From positions 59,503-123,502 of IMG/VR virus record IMGVR_UViG_3300021091_000020: a stretch of 64,000 nucleotides of DNA. One strand, 5' to 3'. How positions within the stretch are numbered: position 1 is the first letter of the stretch; the number at the start of each line of letters is the position of its first letter. The position numbers and the translations under genes were made by a program. Of the stretch, positions 62,031 to 64,000 are shown piece by piece. The DNA comes from a virus. Under the pieces are notes generated by a model, which did no database searches, was not told the DNA's origin, and worked only from the letters and a program-made list of their open reading frames with translations.

Positions 62031-62774
62031 TTACTTTATTATTTCGTTGTAAACTTTATTCCAAAATTTTCTTGTTATCATGTGCATAGGTCTTAACCCA
62101 TTTTTATCGGATTTTACTTCTTTCATTTTTCCACGTTTTGTATTGAACTTGGAAACAACCATATTGAATATCTCAACATCAAACCATCCAAATATAGAAA
62201 TAAAACGAGACTTTAATTCAGCTAATTTAGCACTTCTATCGGCCAAAGCAGAAAAAATACTCTTTGATCCCATTTTGCCAAAACTTGGAATATCGTAACG
62301 AACATGATTAACAATCATATAATATACATACGGATTTTGAATATCTTTGTATGCCAATTGACTACTACCATTCCAACGCATCAATCTCTTGTAGTCTTTT
62401 AATTTAGATACATGATCTTTATCAACCGCATAAATTACAATGGTGCTATCGTTATCAAATTGTTCGATGACATCTGTTGCATGAAATGGTGTATTTGATT
62501 TCATAATCCGCTTAACATTATGACGACGCATAATTGCAGACTTTTCATCAAATGTTAGTGGTTTTTCTATTGGATCAGTAGTATCGTCTGTAACAATATA
62601 AACATTTTCTTTATCAAACTTACGGCAAATTCTATCATATTCTTCTTTATGATATATTGCCATCGGTTGAAATTTACCAGGATAAATTACAAGAACATCC
62701 TTATCTACCAAATCATTTTCATTGAATATGGCAAGGTTCATTTCCTTAATCAATTTTAATATTGATTTATTCAT
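62031..62774 (-). CDS. Nucleotidyltransferase-like protein (HxGH family, degenerate)
   Basis: 247 residues. LVIYPGKFQPM at ~28-38 is the opening of the cytidylyl/adenylyltransferase (NadM/CoaD-like) fold. The usual HxGH has become HKEE (H42), so the ATP-handling motif is incomplete. SKSIFSALADR near ~165 resembles the ISSTxxR motif. T4-like marine phages have a related protein often annotated as cytidylyltransferase. It may be active with altered substrate, or a binding protein. A late-type motif is 33 bases upstream. Confidence 0.6.
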   Translation of the reverse strand: MNKSILKLIKEMNLAIFNENDLVDKDVLVIYPGKFQPMAIYHKEEYDRICRKFDKENVYIVTDDTTDPIEKPLTFDEKSAIMRRHNVKRIMKSNTPFHATDVIEQFDNDSTIVIYAVDKDHVSKLKDYKRLMRWNGSSQLAYKDIQNPYVYYMIVNHVRYDIPSFGKMGSKSIFSALADRSAKLAELKSRFISIFGWFDVEIFNMVVSKFNTKRGKMKEVKSDKNGLRPMHMITRKFWNKVYNEIIK

Positions 62775-62806
62775 AATATCAACTTAAAATATTGTTACAT
62801 AATACT

Positions 62807-62814
62807 ATAAATAT
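62807..62814 (-). promoter_or_regulatory. Late-type promoter motif
   Basis: Coding strand AAATATTTATAGTATTATG, 33 bases upstream of the start at 62774. Confidence 0.5.
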
Positions 62815-62840
62815 TTATTATATTTTTAATAATGTTTAAA

Positions 62841-63005
62841 TTATGAATGTGATTGTAATATAATTTGTTTGGCATCCAATTCAGATCCACTAATGGCTGT
62901 TTGTGTTCTCCAAATATCTCCATTTTCATCTATAAATTTCCAAACAAAAATATTATTATTATTTACATCTTTTGCTTCTATTTTTTTGTAAAATTCTAAA
63001 TTCAT
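62841..63005 (-). CDS. Small hypothetical protein after tail fibre (54 residues)
   Basis: [14 protein letters not shown] at the N-terminus and QIILQSHS at the end. The ATG shares bases with the tail fibre stop (TAATG), so it is translationally coupled to it. A mixed alpha/beta composition with WKFIDENGDIWRT in the centre. Possibly a fibre assembly chaperone by position; no homology recognised. Confidence 0.6.
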   Translation of the reverse strand: MNLEFYKKIEAKDVNNNNIFVWKFIDENGDIWRTQTAISGSELDAKQIILQSHS

Positions 63006-64000
63006 TATGATGCCTTGAAAATTTCCAATCTACTTCCTTTTTTTATACGTGTACCAGTCAATGGAGTTTCTGTATATTGACACCAATTTAGTGCTAATGA
63101 TCCAGCCGATGTTGGTTTTACTGCTCCAGTAAGTTTAAATACTCTTGGTTTTGATGCATCCGTCCCTAGGTTTTGTAAAAAGTTATCACTGTAACCATCT
63201 GTCAAGAAATAATTACCAGGACTCACTGTAAAAAGTTCCCAATAACCTGTTCCACTATTTGCATCATCAACTGCTATTCTTATACCTGGATCCGTAAATG
63301 CATTTGTTCTTTCTACTATAAGTATAAAATTAAAGTAATATATTGCATTAGCTGACATACTATAAAATAATTCGTCATCACCTTGAAGTGCTCCATTATT
63401 TAAGACTGTTTCATCTGTGGTTTTTTCAACAACAGCAAACGGTAATAATGTTCCAAGACTACCTGTAATACTATTCTTACTAACAAATGAAGCGGTAGTT
63501 GCAAAAGATGCAGTTCCTTGAAGTGAACCAGTAAATGACATTGCAGTAACATTTCCGGTAACAACAAGTGTTGAACCATTAAATGCTAAATTTGTTTCTG
63601 CAACAGCAGCATTTGATGTACCATCGGATGTTAGTATTCTATCGTTTGAAGCACCTGATATTGTTGTAAATCCAGTTCCACTTGTTCCACTACTACCAGC
63701 AGCACCAGATATTCCTGATGAACCTGATGAACCTGAAGCACCAGTTGCACCAGTAGCACCAGTAGCACCAGATGTTCCTGATGAACCTGAAGCACCAGTG
63801 GCACCAGTGGCACCAGCAGCACCAGAAGTTCCTGATGAACCTGAAGCACCAGTGGCACCAGTGGCACCAGCGGCACCAGATGTTCCTGATGAACCTGAAG
63901 ATCCAGAAGTTCCTCTTGTTCCCGATGAACCAGATGTTCCAGATGAACCTGAAGCACCAGTGGCACCAGTGGCACCAGCAGCACCAGAAGTTCGTGATGA
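63005..64000 (-). CDS. Collagen-like tail fibre protein, C-terminal part (cut at window edge)
   Basis: The frame is open from the window edge through 63005 with no stop: 331 visible codons, no start in the window. Residues ~1-115 of the visible part are Gly-X-Y collagen-like repeats ([16 protein letters not shown]). Then comes [12 protein letters not shown] and [18 protein letters not shown], a phrase common in tail fibres of marine phages, and a beta-rich C-terminal domain of about 150 residues (ending [10 protein letters not shown]), the likely receptor-binding tip. An ATG at 63541 is internal, not the gene start. Confidence 0.85.
   Translation of the reverse strand, partial: SSRTSGAAGATGATGASGSSGTSGSSGTRGTSGSSGSSGTSGAAGATGATGASGSSGTSGAAGATGATGASGSSGTSGATGATGATGASGSSGSSGISGAAGSSGTSGTGFTTISGASNDRILTSDGTSNAAVAETNLAFNGSTLVVTGNVTAMSFTGSLQGTASFATTASFVSKNSITGSLGTLLPFAVVEKTTDETVLNNGALQGDDELFYSMSANAIYYFNFILIVERTNAFTDPGIRIAVDDANSGTGYWELFTVSPGNYFLTDGYSDNFLQNLGTDASKPRVFKLTGAVKPTSAGSLALNWCQYTETPLTGTRIKKGSRLEIFKAS

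Noticed and set aside
6277-62814. T4 late promoters (TATAAATA) pointing along the plus strand
   Set aside because: The plus strand does read TATAAATA-like at many sites, but no plus-strand gene follows. Position relative to minus-strand starts favours a minus-strand element.
63631-63984. Leu/Val/Pro-rich repeat frame on the minus strand
   Set aside because: Out-of-frame reading of the collagen-like Gly-X-Y repeats.

Overview
The window is a 64 kb stretch of an AT-rich, T4-like contractile-tailed phage (myovirus). The calls rest on a near-complete set of T4-type head, neck and tail genes (gp13, gp14, gp15, gp17, gp18, gp19, gp20, gp21, gp22, gp23), a tape measure, baseplate proteins, and T4-type replication genes (gp32, UvsX, RNase H/FEN, DnaB-like gp41). 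Every gene I can support lies on the minus strand, so transcription runs from high to low coordinates. No gap exceeds about 160 bases. I see no tRNA, rRNA, CRISPR array or insertion sequence. Both window ends cut through genes.

The host is probably a member of the Bacteroidota, but this is an inference. Two promoters have the Bacteroidota architecture (TTG, 20 nt, TATATTTG or TATATTAG), and a 61-residue protein resembles the short histone H1-like proteins of that phylum. Yet most phage genes have clear Shine-Dalgarno sequences (GGAG, AAGG, AGGTGA), which Bacteroidota cells largely ignore. The phage encodes its own bS21, the ribosomal protein that helps hide the anti-Shine-Dalgarno in that phylum. 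The phage copy seems to lack the tyrosine implicated in the hiding. This is the most interesting hypothesis in the window.

Layout in transcription order. 64000-57902: end of a collagen-like tail fibre gene, small conserved phage genes, a degenerate nucleotidyltransferase-like gene, a holin candidate, a phosphodiester glycosidase-like protein, two spanin-like membrane coiled-coil proteins. 57905-47009: DNA packaging and head assembly (gp17, gp20, core-type proteins, gp21 protease, bS21, an Alt-like ADP-ribosyltransferase, gp22, gp23), closed by a strong terminator. 46858-42973: a ParB-like protein, a large putative internal protein, a membrane/GAF-like protein, PhoH. 42972-36843: neck, sheath stabiliser, sheath and tube. 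36718-19458: tail chaperone pair with a likely programmed frameshift, tape measure, a 2979-residue repeat protein, LysM-like protein, baseplate proteins. 19454-15986: a short family A DNA polymerase-like protein, small unknowns, a second ParB-like protein. 15825-6338: replication and nucleotide metabolism from one strong promoter (gp32, UvsX, RNase H, helicase, class II ribonucleotide reductase, nucleotidyltransferase-fold protein, H1-like protein, Hsp20), ending at a terminator. 6227-1: small proteins, a 1629-residue virion protein, thioredoxin behind its own promoter, and a cut-off gene.

Two transcription programmes are visible. The replication operon and thioredoxin use the twin Bacteroidota-like promoters. 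The structural and late genes carry an 8-base motif, ATATTTAT on the coding strand, at least 15 times, usually 32-50 bases upstream of a start codon. Eight clear or fair hairpin terminators separate the blocks.
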